Shown here: one piece after another, positions 33,421-41,450 of the stretch
How the letters are laid out: each line of letters starts with the position of its first letter
Position numbering within the stretch: the stretch's first letter is position 1
DNA from: Steroidobacteraceae bacterium
Lineage (GTDB): Bacteria > Pseudomonadota > Gammaproteobacteria > Steroidobacterales > Steroidobacteraceae
Assembly: GCA_025458905.1 (NCBI GenBank)
Contig: JALORN010000025.1
Coordinates: 1-48,530 of the forward strand
Reading direction: 5' to 3'
DNA length: 48,530 bases
Position numbers and translations under genes: made by a program
Notes under the pieces: model-generated
Seen by the model: only the letters and a program-made list of their open reading frames with translations
Databases searched by the model: none
Told to the model about the DNA's origin: nothing

Positions 33421-33840
33421 ATGGATTTTCCGGACGACGTCGAGGTATTCATCGGCGAGTTCGAGCACGGCACGCTGCCGAAGTCGCGCTGGACGCACGA
33501 GGCGCACCTGCTGGTCGCGCTCTGGTACCTGTCGCGGCACGACGCCGCGCAGGCACTGCCGATCGTGAAGACGCGGATCACCGCGTACAACGAGGCCGTC
33601 GGCATCGTGAACTCCAACACGAGCGGCTATCACGAAACGCTGACGCGGCTGTACCTGCACGCCCTGGCGCGGCATCGCGAGGCCGCGGACGACGAGTCGC
33701 TGCGCGACTGCTACGCGCGGCTGCTCGCCTCGCGGGTCGCACGCCGCGACTGGCCGCTGTCGCATTACTCCCGCGAGCGGCTGTTCTCGGTGGCGGCACG
33801 ACGCGGCTGGATCGAGCCCGACCTGCAGCCACTGGCCTGA
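33421..33840 (+). CDS. Conserved protein of unknown function
   Basis: The 139-residue product is soluble and helical, with a His-rich core: SRWTHEAHLLVALWYLSRHD, RITAYNEAVGIVNSNTSGYHETLTRLYLHAL. This WTHxAHL / GYHETLT pattern occurs in many bacterial proteins of no known function; the conserved His could bind metal. A GGGAG site lies before the ATG, 28 bases after the GST stop, so it likely belongs to the same operon. Confidence 0.7.
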   Translation: MDFPDDVEVFIGEFEHGTLPKSRWTHEAHLLVALWYLSRHDAAQALPIVKTRITAYNEAVGIVNSNTSGYHETLTRLYLHALARHREAADDESLRDCYARLLASRVARRDWPLSHYSRERLFSVAARRGWIEPDLQPLA

Positions 33841-34081
33841 CGCACGCCGTTCGTGGCACGCGCCGGGCCGCGAGTACATCCGGCGAGCCGCCGGTGCGCA
33901 CCGGCTTCCTGTCGAGCGCTGTCGGACCGCACCGACGTGCGCATGCGCTGTCGGCGACTTGCGTCAGCTTTCCAACACTGCCGATCGGTGGCACCGTAGC
34001 GCCCGTTTCGTCGACCCGGTCGCATCGCACGCGACGCCGCGTCGCCATCCTCGCCGCATCGAAATCCCACGGAGCCGGTCC

Positions 34082-34288
34082 ATGAGCCAGGTCCTCTCGC
34101 AAATCGTTCCCGTCGCGCTGCTGTCCATCCCCGTCGCACCGGCCCTGTCCTTCGACTTCCTGCGCCACGATGGCGCCCTGCTCGTGCTGCGCGAGTTCTT
34201 CGATTCGTTCGCGCCGTTCGCGATCGGCGTCGGCGTCTCGCTGTACGTGTTCCACTTCCGCCAGCGGGGCGGCTCGAAGTCGAGCTGA
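34082..34288 (+). CDS. Hypothetical small membrane protein
   Basis: The 68-residue product has a hydrophobic start that could be a signal peptide (VLSQIVPVALLSIPVAPALS) and a second hydrophobic segment (about residues 41-58, FDSFAPFAIGVGVSLYVF) with a basic end. No family is recognised. Evidence is limited to membrane-like composition and codon use. It lies directly before the AlkC-like pseudogene. Confidence 0.45.
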   Translation: MSQVLSQIVPVALLSIPVAPALSFDFLRHDGALLVLREFFDSFAPFAIGVGVSLYVFHFRQRGGSKSS

Positions 34289-34292
34289 CGCG

Positions 34293-35143
34293 GTTCCGGC
34301 GGGCATCCCGCCTTCCGCGCGGGCGCTGCGCCGCCACCTACCGCAGGACTATCCGCAAGCCGTCGGGCTGCTGCTCGATTCGCTCGGGCCGCGCCTCGAA
34401 CACAGCGCCGCCGACTTCGGCCTCGGCGGGTTCCTCTACCTGCCGCACGTGTTCCTCGTGCGCGACCATGGCCTCGACCACTTCGAGGAGTCGATGCATG
34501 CGCAGCACGAACTGACGCAGCGCTTCACCGCCGAGTTCAGCCTGCGGCCCTTCCTGGTGCGGCACCGCAACGCGACGCTGGCGCGCCTCGCCGCCTGGTC
34601 TCCGAGGGGACGCGGCCGCGACTGCCCTGGGTACCGCGCCTGCCCGAGTTCCAGCGCGACCTGCGGCCGGTGCTGGCGCTGCTCGAGCGCCTCAAGGACG
34701 ACCCGGGGCGCTACGTGCAGCGCTCGGTAGCGAACAACCTCGACGACATCGGCAAGGACCAGCCCGCGGCGCTGCACGCCACGGCGAAGCGCTGGCTGCG
34801 CCGCGCCGGCGTGAAGATCCGGCGGGTCGTGATCGAGCCCCGGCGGCCGCGGATCGGCGGCACCGTGTCGATCGGCTTCGACCTCGAGAAACCGGGCCGC
34901 CGGTCGCAGCGGGTGCTCGCCGACCTGGGCGTGCACTTCGTCAAGGCGGCGGGCCATGCCTCGCTCAAGGTGTTCAAGCGCAAGTAGCTGCAGCTCGCAC
35001 CCGGCATCCGCGTGGCCTTGCGACGCCGCGTCAGCCTCGCGCCGCTGACGACCCGCCGGTACCGCGCAGGCCGCCACGTCGTCGAGGCGCTGCTGGACGG
35101 TGTGCCCCACCCGCTGGGGCATTTCGACCTCGTCGCGGAGTGA
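34293..35143 (+). pseudogene. AlkC-like DNA alkylation repair protein, disrupted
   Basis: Homology to AlkC-type 3-methyladenine DNA glycosylases (HEAT-like helical repeats) is spread over two frames. Frame one reads ALRRHLPQDYPQAVGLLL, YLPHVFLVRDHGLDHFEESM and HELTQRFTAEFSLRPFLVRH, ending at AAW near 34600. The text then continues in another frame as LVSEGTRPRLPWVPRLPEFQ and YVQRSVANNLDDIGKD, so a deletion shifted the frame. A TAG at 34985-34987 (KRK-stop-LQLAPG) then interrupts the C-terminal domain, which otherwise runs to a TGA at 35141-35143. The N-terminus and part of the middle (between AKRWL and IRRVVIEP) are also missing. No working protein is expected. Confidence 0.8.
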
Positions 35144-35211
35144 GCTCGTCGGCGGGCGGACGAGCGGGCGAACCGGTCGGCGGGCGCCCGGGATGGCCGC
35201 GCGGTGCGGCC

Positions 35212-35240
35212 TTGTTGCGACAAACTTAGTTGCCTAAGAT
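35212..35240 (+). promoter_or_regulatory. Candidate promoter with CTTAG/CTAAG palindrome
   Basis: TTGTTG (35212-35217) and TAAGAT (35235-35240) are spaced by 17 bases, in an AT-rich dip 34 bases before the GAF-kinase start. An inverted repeat CTTAG-TTGC-CTAAG (35225-35238) overlaps the -10, where a repressor could sit. The hexamers match consensus at 3 and 4 of 6 positions. Confidence 0.4.
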
Positions 35241-35273
35241 CCAGACCACCCGGTCAGTTGGCGTCGGGGGCCC

Positions 35274-36524
35274 ATGGGTTCCGTCGTTCCCCTCCATCCG
35301 TACGCGGCCCATGCCGAAGCCGACCGGCTCGCCCTGGCCGCGCCTCTCGCCACGGTCTTCCGTGCCGGTGCGCTGGGCGCCCAGGCCCGCCTGCTGACGC
35401 TGCTCGGCAGCGACGCTCCCCTGCCGGTGCTGCTCGATGCGCTGGCCCGCTACGTCGAGACCTGGGCACCTTCGGTGATGTGCTCGATCCTGCTGCGCGA
35501 CCCGGAGCGCAACGTGCTGGTATCGGCCGCGGCGCCGAGCCTGCCGCGCGAGTACGTCGCCCTGATCGGCGAGGTGCCGATCGGCGAGGACTGTGGCAGC
35601 TGTGGCACGGCAGCGTGGCGCCGCGAGCCCGTGACGGTCTACGACATCGCCACCTCGTCCCTGTGGAGCGGCCACCGGCACTTAGCCTTGCCCCATGGCC
35701 TGCGCGCCTGCTGGTCCGTGCCCGTGCTCGAGGATTCGGGGGAGGTGCTCGGCACGCTCGCCCTCTATTGCCACGAGCCGCATGCGCCGAGCGATGCCGA
35801 ACGCGAGCTGATCACCTTCGCTGCGGCGCTCGCCAAGATGGTGGTGCTGCAGCACCGCCGGCTCGCGGCGCTGTGGGAGAGCAACGAGCGCCTCACGCTG
35901 GAACGCGCGGCCATCGAGGCGGCCGAGTGCGAGCGCGAGAAGCTCGCGCTCGACCTGCACGACGGCGTCGGACAGCAGCTGGTCGGCATCGAATGGCTGC
36001 TGGCCTCGGAAGCCGTGCAGGCTACGGGCCCGCAGGCCGAGGCGTTGCGGTCGCTGCGCGAGCTGGTCGCGGGCGTGCAGCGCGACGTGCGCGCGCTGTC
36101 GACGTGGATGCTGCCGCTGGCGCGCCGGACCGGCCGCTTCGGCGACGCGTTGCAGGAGCTGGCGCGCGAGGCCGGCCGGCAACACGGGCTGCCGGTCCGC
36201 AGCTCCGTGCGCCTGCGCGCCGAACCGGCGATGGACGAGGAAACGCGGGCCTCGGTGCTGCGCATCCTGCAGGGCGCGCTCCACTACGCCCTGTCGCAGC
36301 CGGATTGCCGCGGTGCCGGGCTGTCGCTCGACGACGTCCCGTCCGGCCTGGCACTCGAAGTGCGCATCGAGTGCGAGGCGCTGGGCGAAGGCGCGGCGAC
36401 GCCGCTGCGCGCGATCCGCTATCGGGCGATGCAGATCGGCGCTGCGCTGTCGTTCGGCAGCCCTGCCCCGGGCATCTCGGCCATGCGCCTCACGATACCG
36501 CCGAGAGCGCCGGCCCCCGGCTGA
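35274..36524 (+). CDS. GAF-domain histidine kinase-like protein with degenerate ATPase
   Basis: The 416-residue product has a GAF domain (about residues 45-195; GEVPIGEDCGSCGTAAW and ACWSVPVLEDSGEVLGTLALY are typical, with C107 and C110 as possible sensor Cys), a helical linker and a HisKA_3 box (EREKLALDLHDGVGQQLVG, His229). The ATPase region after residue 290 does not keep the usual boxes: the N box reads VLRILQGALHYALSQ, with no Asn-rich NNxxKH, and no DxGxG is seen. It may not phosphorylate itself and could be phosphorylated by, or bind, another kinase. It converges on the hybrid kinase gene with a 35-base overlap. Confidence 0.8.
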   Translation: MGSVVPLHPYAAHAEADRLALAAPLATVFRAGALGAQARLLTLLGSDAPLPVLLDALARYVETWAPSVMCSILLRDPERNVLVSAAAPSLPREYVALIGEVPIGEDCGSCGTAAWRREPVTVYDIATSSLWSGHRHLALPHGLRACWSVPVLEDSGEVLGTLALYCHEPHAPSDAERELITFAAALAKMVVLQHRRLAALWESNERLTLERAAIEAAECEREKLALDLHDGVGQQLVGIEWLLASEAVQATGPQAEALRSLRELVAGVQRDVRALSTWMLPLARRTGRFGDALQELAREAGRQHGLPVRSSVRLRAEPAMDEETRASVLRILQGALHYALSQPDCRGAGLSLDDVPSGLALEVRIECEALGEGAATPLRAIRYRAMQIGAALSFGSPAPGISAMRLTIPPRAPAPG

Positions 36525-38616
36525 GCGGCGGGATCGGCGGCGCCGGGGCCGACACCAGACGCCGCAGGCGCTCGAAGTCCACCGGCTTGGTCAGGTGGTG
36601 GTCGAACCCGGCCGCGGCGGCGAGCTTGCGATCCTCGCGCTGGCCCCAGCCGGTGACCGCGACCAGCAGCATCGGTGCGTCGCGCGAACCGGCGCGGATG
36701 CGCTGCGCCGTCTCGTAGCCGTTGAGCCGCGGCATGCCGATGTCGAGCAGCGCGACGTCGTGGCCGCCGCGCACCACGGCCGCCACCGCCTGCTCGCCGT
36801 CGTGCACCACGTCGACGCAGTGACCGTCGAGGCGCAGCAGCAGCGCGAGGCTCTCCGCGGCATCGACGTTGTCGTCGGCGACGAGGATGCGGCGCGGCGC
36901 GGCGGGCGCCTCCGGCAACGACTCCGGCTCGGGCTCCGACGCCGGCTGCGCCGCGCCCGGGACCGGCAGGTGCACGACGAACTCGCTGCCGCACCCGGGG
37001 CCGTCGCTGCGGGCCTCGACCCGCCCGCCGTGCATCTCCACCAGCCCGCGCACCAGCGCGAGGCCGATGCCGAGCCCACCCTCGGAGCGTTCGATCGAGC
37101 TCGTGACCTGCGAGAACATCTCGAACACCCGGGAGAGCGACGCGGCGTCGAGCCCGATGCCGTCGTCGCGCACGTGGATGGAGATCGCGCCGGCGGCCGG
37201 GCGCGAGGTCCAGAGGCGGATGTGGCCGCCACGATCGGTGTACTTCGCGGCATTGTTCAGCAGGTTGCCGAGCACCTGCGCCAGGCGCAGCGGATCGGCG
37301 TCGACCCAGACGGGCGTGGCGGGCATCTCGACCTGCAGCGCGTGGGCGCGAGCGTCGATCGCCGGGCGAGAGGTCTCGACCGCCGCCGCGATCGCCTCGG
37401 CGAGCGCGACGCGCTCGCGGCGCAGCACCAGCGTGCCGCGGGTGATGCGCGACACGTCGAGCAGGTCGTCGAGCAGCAGCGCCATGTGGTTCACCTGGCG
37501 CTCGATGATCTCGGTGCTCCAGCGCTGCTGCTCCGGCGTCGCCGCAGCCGCGCGCGCGACCCGCGCGGCCTGGCGGATCGGCGCCAGCGGGTTTCGCAAT
37601 TCGTGCGCGAGGGTCGCGAGGAACTCGTCCTTGCGGCGGTCGGCCGCGCGCCGCTCCTGCTCCGCCTGGTCGCGCTCGAGCAGCTCCGAGGCCTGGCGGG
37701 CGAGCAGGTCGAACAGCACCCGGCGGGTCTCGGAGTCGCGGGCGCGCGTGCGCCAGTAGACGCAGATCGCGCCCAGCGGACGGCCGGCGGTGCCGAGCAG
37801 CGGGGCGCACTGCAGCATGCGGACGCCCGCCGCCTGCAGCGCGCGCAGCGCCGAACTCGGCAGCGGCGGCGCGGGTTCGCCCGCGGCTTCCTCGAGCGCC
37901 ACGCGCAGTGTCGCGCGCAGGCCGAGCACGGCCGCGCCGAGCGGCGGCGTCGCCTCGGACGCCGGCTCGCCGCCGCGCAGCGGCCCGCCGAAGCCGACCT
38001 GGGCCGCGACCACGGTCTCGCGACCGTCCGGCGAGGCGAGCTCGACCGCGCCCTGGGTCGCGCCGGTCAGGTCGAGTGCGGCGTGCAGGACGTCGAGCAG
38101 CAGCGGCTCGAGGGGCGCCGCCTGCAGGAGGCGCGTGCCGACCAGGTGCAGGCGGTGCATGCCGGAGAGCTCCTCGGCGAGCCGCGCCTGCAGGTCGTGC
38201 ATCGCCTCGAGCTGCGCCTTGAGCTGGTACTGCCGACGCCGCGCGCGCAGCGCCGACTGCAGCGCGCTCACCAGGGTGCGCGAGCGGACCGGTCGCTCCA
38301 GCAGGGTGACGCCCGGCAGCCCGGCGAGGCGCCGCAGCGAGGGCTCGGCCCGCGTCGGGTGCGCGAGCAGCACGATCGGCACCTCGGACCACTGTGGCTG
38401 GCGGCCGATCGCGGCCAGCAGCAGCGGCAGCGAGTCCGAGGCCTCGACGTCCTCGGTCAGGAGCAGCGCACCGGCGCCGCGCTCGAGCTCGAGGCTGAGC
38501 TCCCCCAGGCTCCTGCAGGCGAGCGTCTGGATGCCCGCACCGGCGAGCAGCTCGCAGGTGAGCGCCGCGTCGCGCACCGTCGGCGCGCGCAGCAGCACCC
38601 GCTCGTCGAGGTTCAC
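36490..38616 (-). CDS. Hybrid histidine kinase with C-terminal receiver domain
   Basis: The 708-residue product has an N-terminal receiver-like domain (about 1-115, with LLTEDVEASDSLPLL but no clear acidic phospho-pocket), a coiled coil, a GAF-like domain (about 150-305), HisKA (DEFLATLAHELRNPLAPI, His338), a complete HATPase (LGNLLNNAAKYTDRGG, VRDDGIGLD, EGGLGIGLALVRGL) and a true receiver (ILVADDNVDAAESL, Asp625 in ALLDIGMPRLNG, Lys677 in LTKPVD). The GTG start at 38616 overlaps the stop of the KaiC-like gene (GTGA), so the two are coupled. No output domain follows the receiver, so signalling probably passes to another protein. Confidence 0.88.
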   Translation of the reverse strand: MNLDERVLLRAPTVRDAALTCELLAGAGIQTLACRSLGELSLELERGAGALLLTEDVEASDSLPLLLAAIGRQPQWSEVPIVLLAHPTRAEPSLRRLAGLPGVTLLERPVRSRTLVSALQSALRARRRQYQLKAQLEAMHDLQARLAEELSGMHRLHLVGTRLLQAAPLEPLLLDVLHAALDLTGATQGAVELASPDGRETVVAAQVGFGGPLRGGEPASEATPPLGAAVLGLRATLRVALEEAAGEPAPPLPSSALRALQAAGVRMLQCAPLLGTAGRPLGAICVYWRTRARDSETRRVLFDLLARQASELLERDQAEQERRAADRRKDEFLATLAHELRNPLAPIRQAARVARAAAATPEQQRWSTEIIERQVNHMALLLDDLLDVSRITRGTLVLRRERVALAEAIAAAVETSRPAIDARAHALQVEMPATPVWVDADPLRLAQVLGNLLNNAAKYTDRGGHIRLWTSRPAAGAISIHVRDDGIGLDAASLSRVFEMFSQVTSSIERSEGGLGIGLALVRGLVEMHGGRVEARSDGPGCGSEFVVHLPVPGAAQPASEPEPESLPEAPAAPRRILVADDNVDAAESLALLLRLDGHCVDVVHDGEQAVAAVVRGGHDVALLDIGMPRLNGYETAQRIRAGSRDAPMLLVAVTGWGQREDRKLAAAAGFDHHLTKPVDFERLRRLVSAPAPPIPPLSRGPALSAVS

Positions 38617-40112
38617 GCCAGGCCCCCGCCGGGCCGCGGCCCCGGCGACGCGGCCGGGCCGACGTACTCCGGGACCCCGGTCAGCACCCCGCGGAAGTCG
38701 CTGAGCGACTCGCCGACCTGGATGCCGCTGCGGTCGATCACCAGCTCGCGCACGGTGGCCTCGTGCCCGCCGCCGCGCTTCTTGGTGACCGAGATCGCCT
38801 TGCGGACGCGCCCCTCCGACTCGAAGAAGCGCAGCAGCAGCAGCGAGTCGGACAGGTAGCTGGCGTCCACCGGGGACTCGAACGCCGAGCCGACGAGGCC
38901 ACGCTGCCCGATCAGCAGCATCGACACCACGCCGTGGTTCGCGAGGTAGGCGAACAGCTCGTGGAGCTGCGCCGTCAGGTGCCGCTCGGCGGGCATCGCG
39001 TTCAGGTAGCCGTTCAGGCTGTCGATGACCACCAGCCGCGCGCCGTCCTGCTCGACGGCGGTGCGCACGAGGTGCTCGAACTCGCCGGGCGAGAGCTCGA
39101 CGGGGTCGACCTGCCGCAACTTGAGCCGGCCGTCGGCGACCAGGGGATCGGGATCGAGGCCGATCTCGCGCAACCGGCCGCGGAGCGTCGCCAGGGTCTC
39201 GTCGAACGCGAACACGGCGGCATTCTCGCCGCGCCGCGCCGCGCTGATCGCATACTGCATCGCGATCGTGGTCTTGCCCGCGCCCGCCGGGCCCATCAGC
39301 AGCAGGCTCGTCCCGGCGACCGGGCCGCCGCCGAGCAGTGCATCGAGCGAAGCGATGCCGCTCGACATCGGCGCGCGCTCGAACTGCCGGACGTGGTCGG
39401 ACGCGACCAGCCGCGGGAACACCTCGAGGCCGCCGCGGCGGATCTCGTAGTCGTGGGCACCGGAGCGGAACGCGCGGCCGCGCAGCTTGGCGACGCGCAG
39501 CTGCCGGCGGTCGCCGCCGTAGGCGGTGCGCTGGCACTCGAGCATCACGACGCCGTGCACCACGCTCTGCACGTGCGGGTCGGCAGGCACGCCGCTGCAG
39601 TCGTCGAGCAGCAGCACGGTGCAGCGGCGCTTGAGGAAGAACTGCTTGAAGGCCAGCAACTGCCGGCGGTAGCGGATGGTCGTCTCCGCCAGCAGGCGCA
39701 GCTCCGAGAGCGCATCGAGCACGACGCGCGCCGGCCGCAGCTCGTCGACGTCGGAGAGCATGCGGTTCAGCGTCTCGCCGAGCTCGACCTCGGCGGGATG
39801 GAACATCGTCACCTGCTCGTGGCCGAAGGACGCCTCGTGGAGCACGTACTCGCGTACCGTGACCCCTTCGAGCGACCAGCCGTGGGAGCGCGCGACGCTG
39901 TCGAGCTCGATCGCCGATTCCGACAGGGTCATGTAGAGCACGGGCTCGCCGGCGCGCACGCCCTCGAGCAGGAACTGCAGTGCGAGCGTGGTTTTGCCCG
40001 CGCCGGGATTGCCCTCGACCAGGTAGATGCGATTCGGCGTGAGCCCGCCCTCGAGTACCTGGTCCAGGCCCGGGATTCCGGTACCTATCGCCCTGTCGCC
40101 GTGATCGTGCAT
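38613..40112 (-). CDS. KaiC-like double-domain ATPase
   Basis: The 499-residue product has two RecA/KaiC domains. Walker A motifs are GNPGAGKTT (K40) and GPAGAGKTT (K280); Walker B strands are RVVLDALSE and RLVVIDSLNG. In the second domain the segment DASYLSDSLLLLRF aligns with the cyanobacterial KaiC autophosphorylation loop; the Ser is kept (S418) and the following Thr is Tyr419. The CI-type catalytic pair reads S-E, the CII-type D-E. Outside cyanobacteria such proteins work without KaiA, often beside histidine kinases, in stress signalling. kaiB is not visible here. A GAGGGG site precedes the ATG at 40112. The stop overlaps the hybrid-kinase start. Confidence 0.88.
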   Translation of the reverse strand: MHDHGDRAIGTGIPGLDQVLEGGLTPNRIYLVEGNPGAGKTTLALQFLLEGVRAGEPVLYMTLSESAIELDSVARSHGWSLEGVTVREYVLHEASFGHEQVTMFHPAEVELGETLNRMLSDVDELRPARVVLDALSELRLLAETTIRYRRQLLAFKQFFLKRRCTVLLLDDCSGVPADPHVQSVVHGVVMLECQRTAYGGDRRQLRVAKLRGRAFRSGAHDYEIRRGGLEVFPRLVASDHVRQFERAPMSSGIASLDALLGGGPVAGTSLLLMGPAGAGKTTIAMQYAISAARRGENAAVFAFDETLATLRGRLREIGLDPDPLVADGRLKLRQVDPVELSPGEFEHLVRTAVEQDGARLVVIDSLNGYLNAMPAERHLTAQLHELFAYLANHGVVSMLLIGQRGLVGSAFESPVDASYLSDSLLLLRFFESEGRVRKAISVTKKRGGGHEATVRELVIDRSGIQVGESLSDFRGVLTGVPEYVGPAASPGPRPGGGLA

Positions 40113-40396
40113 GACCCCTCCCCGCGCGCCGGGCACGAGGGCCCGGTGGACAGCGCGGGCGCGTCCCTGATGTGGTTTTTCCCCGAAGCTAGCGCGCACG
40201 CCCGGAGTGGTGCAGGCGCGGTCGCGCCGTATCCACCGCAGGACGACTCCTACAACGCAGCAACGGCCGTCCGTCCCGCGAGGCACTTCGCGGTTTCGCG
40301 GTGCGGTGCCCCGCCTGGTTGCGGCATCCCACACAAACCTGCGCGCGCGCTACGCAAGTCCGCTCGCGCCGGCCGGTGCTGCGCTAAGCTCAATGC

Positions 40397-40810
40397 ATGG
40401 TCCGTGCAAGACGTGCCTGGATCGGGGTCGCCGCCGTCGCGACGCTCGGGGCCCTGGTCGGCACTGGCTGGCTGATGATGCGCTCGCGCGACGACGCGGC
40501 TGACCAGCTGGCGCCGCCGCCGGTCGCGCCGCGCGCGCAGGGACCGGGCACGGCCAGGCTCAGCTGGGACGCAGTCGACCCGGGCGCCTACGGCGCCGAC
40601 GCGAAGGGCGACCCGGTCGCCGGCTTCCGCGTGTACGTCGGGCCGTCGCCGGAGCAGCTGCGGCTCGAGGCGAGCATCGACGACCCGCGCGCCACCGGCT
40701 ACGTCGTGCGCAACCTGCCCCGAGGCACCTGGTACTACACGGTGACCACCTACACCGCGCTGGGCATCGAGAGCGAGCGCCCCCCACCGGTGTCGAAGAC
40801 CATCCGCTGA
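40397..40810 (+). CDS. Membrane-anchored fibronectin type III-like protein
   Basis: The 137-residue product has one N-terminal membrane segment (about residues 8-27), a Pro-rich linker (LAPPPVAPRAQGPG) and a single FN3-like beta domain: ARLSWDAVDP, AGFRVYVGPSPEQL, GYVVRNLPRGTWYYTVTTYTALGIES. The WYYTVTTYTALG strand and the ending SERPPPVSKTI are characteristic of FN3 folds in exported proteins. It is probably periplasmic and anchored; function unknown. It stands alone, 52 bases before the convergent methyltransferase. Confidence 0.75.
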   Translation: MVRARRAWIGVAAVATLGALVGTGWLMMRSRDDAADQLAPPPVAPRAQGPGTARLSWDAVDPGAYGADAKGDPVAGFRVYVGPSPEQLRLEASIDDPRATGYVVRNLPRGTWYYTVTTYTALGIESERPPPVSKTIR

Positions 40811-40862
40811 CGCTTGTTGCGCGTCGCGACGGCGGGCGCACCCGCCGCCGGGGCACGCGGCC

Positions 40863-41450
40863 TCAGTCCGCCGACTCGAGCTCCCAGGTGACGAGCGGGG
40901 CACCGCGGCGGATCCAGAAGCCGGCGCCGACGTGGCGGAACTTGCGCCGCAGCCGTTCGCGATACCACTCGCCGCTGCGGTAGTGCACCTCCGGGTCGGT
41001 GCGCTTGCGGTCCGCGTTGTGCTTCCAGTCGTAGGTGGTCAGCGCGCTGAAGAACAGCACTCCGCGGCAGAGGCGCGCGAAGTTCGCGAGTGCGCGCGTC
41101 GCCTCGCGGTCGTCGAGGTACTGCATCACGTCGTAGCAGATCACGAGGTCGAACGGCGCGCGCGGCCGGTAGTCGGCGATGGTGCCCTGCACCCAGCCGT
41201 ACTGCCCGCACATGTACTCGCTGACCTCGAGGCCGGTGTACCTGGCGCGCGGCAGTGCCCGCAGCAACGGCGCGCGCAGCAGGCCGATGCCGCAGCCGGC
41301 GTCGAGGATGCGCCGCACCGGCAGGCCGACGTGGTCGCAGTACGCCGCGATCAGCAGCGCCCGCGCCCGCATCTCCTCGCCGGAAACCGCGGCGGTCTTC
41401 GAGTCGAGGTAGTACTTCTCGTAGTAGCCGCGGTCGAACCGCGAGTTCAA
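40863..41450 (-). CDS. SAM-dependent methyltransferase
   Basis: The 195-residue product is a class I methyltransferase: motif I VRRILDAGCGIGLLRAPL, YTGLEVSEYM (motif II acidic residue), and PFDLVICYDVMQYLDD (motif IV). The start FDRGYYEKYYLD is typical of small stand-alone enzymes of this group. The acceptor is unknown. It starts at TTG (41448-41450), which overlaps the TGA of the UbiD-type gene as TTGA. Translational coupling is therefore likely, and the product may modify a molecule in the same pathway. Confidence 0.82.
   Translation of the reverse strand: MNSRFDRGYYEKYYLDSKTAAVSGEEMRARALLIAAYCDHVGLPVRRILDAGCGIGLLRAPLLRALPRARYTGLEVSEYMCGQYGWVQGTIADYRPRAPFDLVICYDVMQYLDDREATRALANFARLCRGVLFFSALTTYDWKHNADRKRTDPEVHYRSGEWYRERLRRKFRHVGAGFWIRRGAPLVTWELESAD

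Noticed and set aside
31308..33840. Rieske oxygenase reductase or ferredoxin partner
   Set aside because: No FAD/2Fe-2S reductase or ferredoxin motif is present in the neighbouring genes.
34293..34987. Two separate small genes in the AlkC-like region
   Set aside because: The frames together give one collinear AlkC-like protein with a frameshift and stop, which is better read as a single pseudogene.
38616..39537. N-terminal extension of the hybrid kinase to 39537
   Set aside because: That part is the wrong frame of the KaiC-like gene; the GTG at 38616 overlaps its stop and starts the receiver-like domain.
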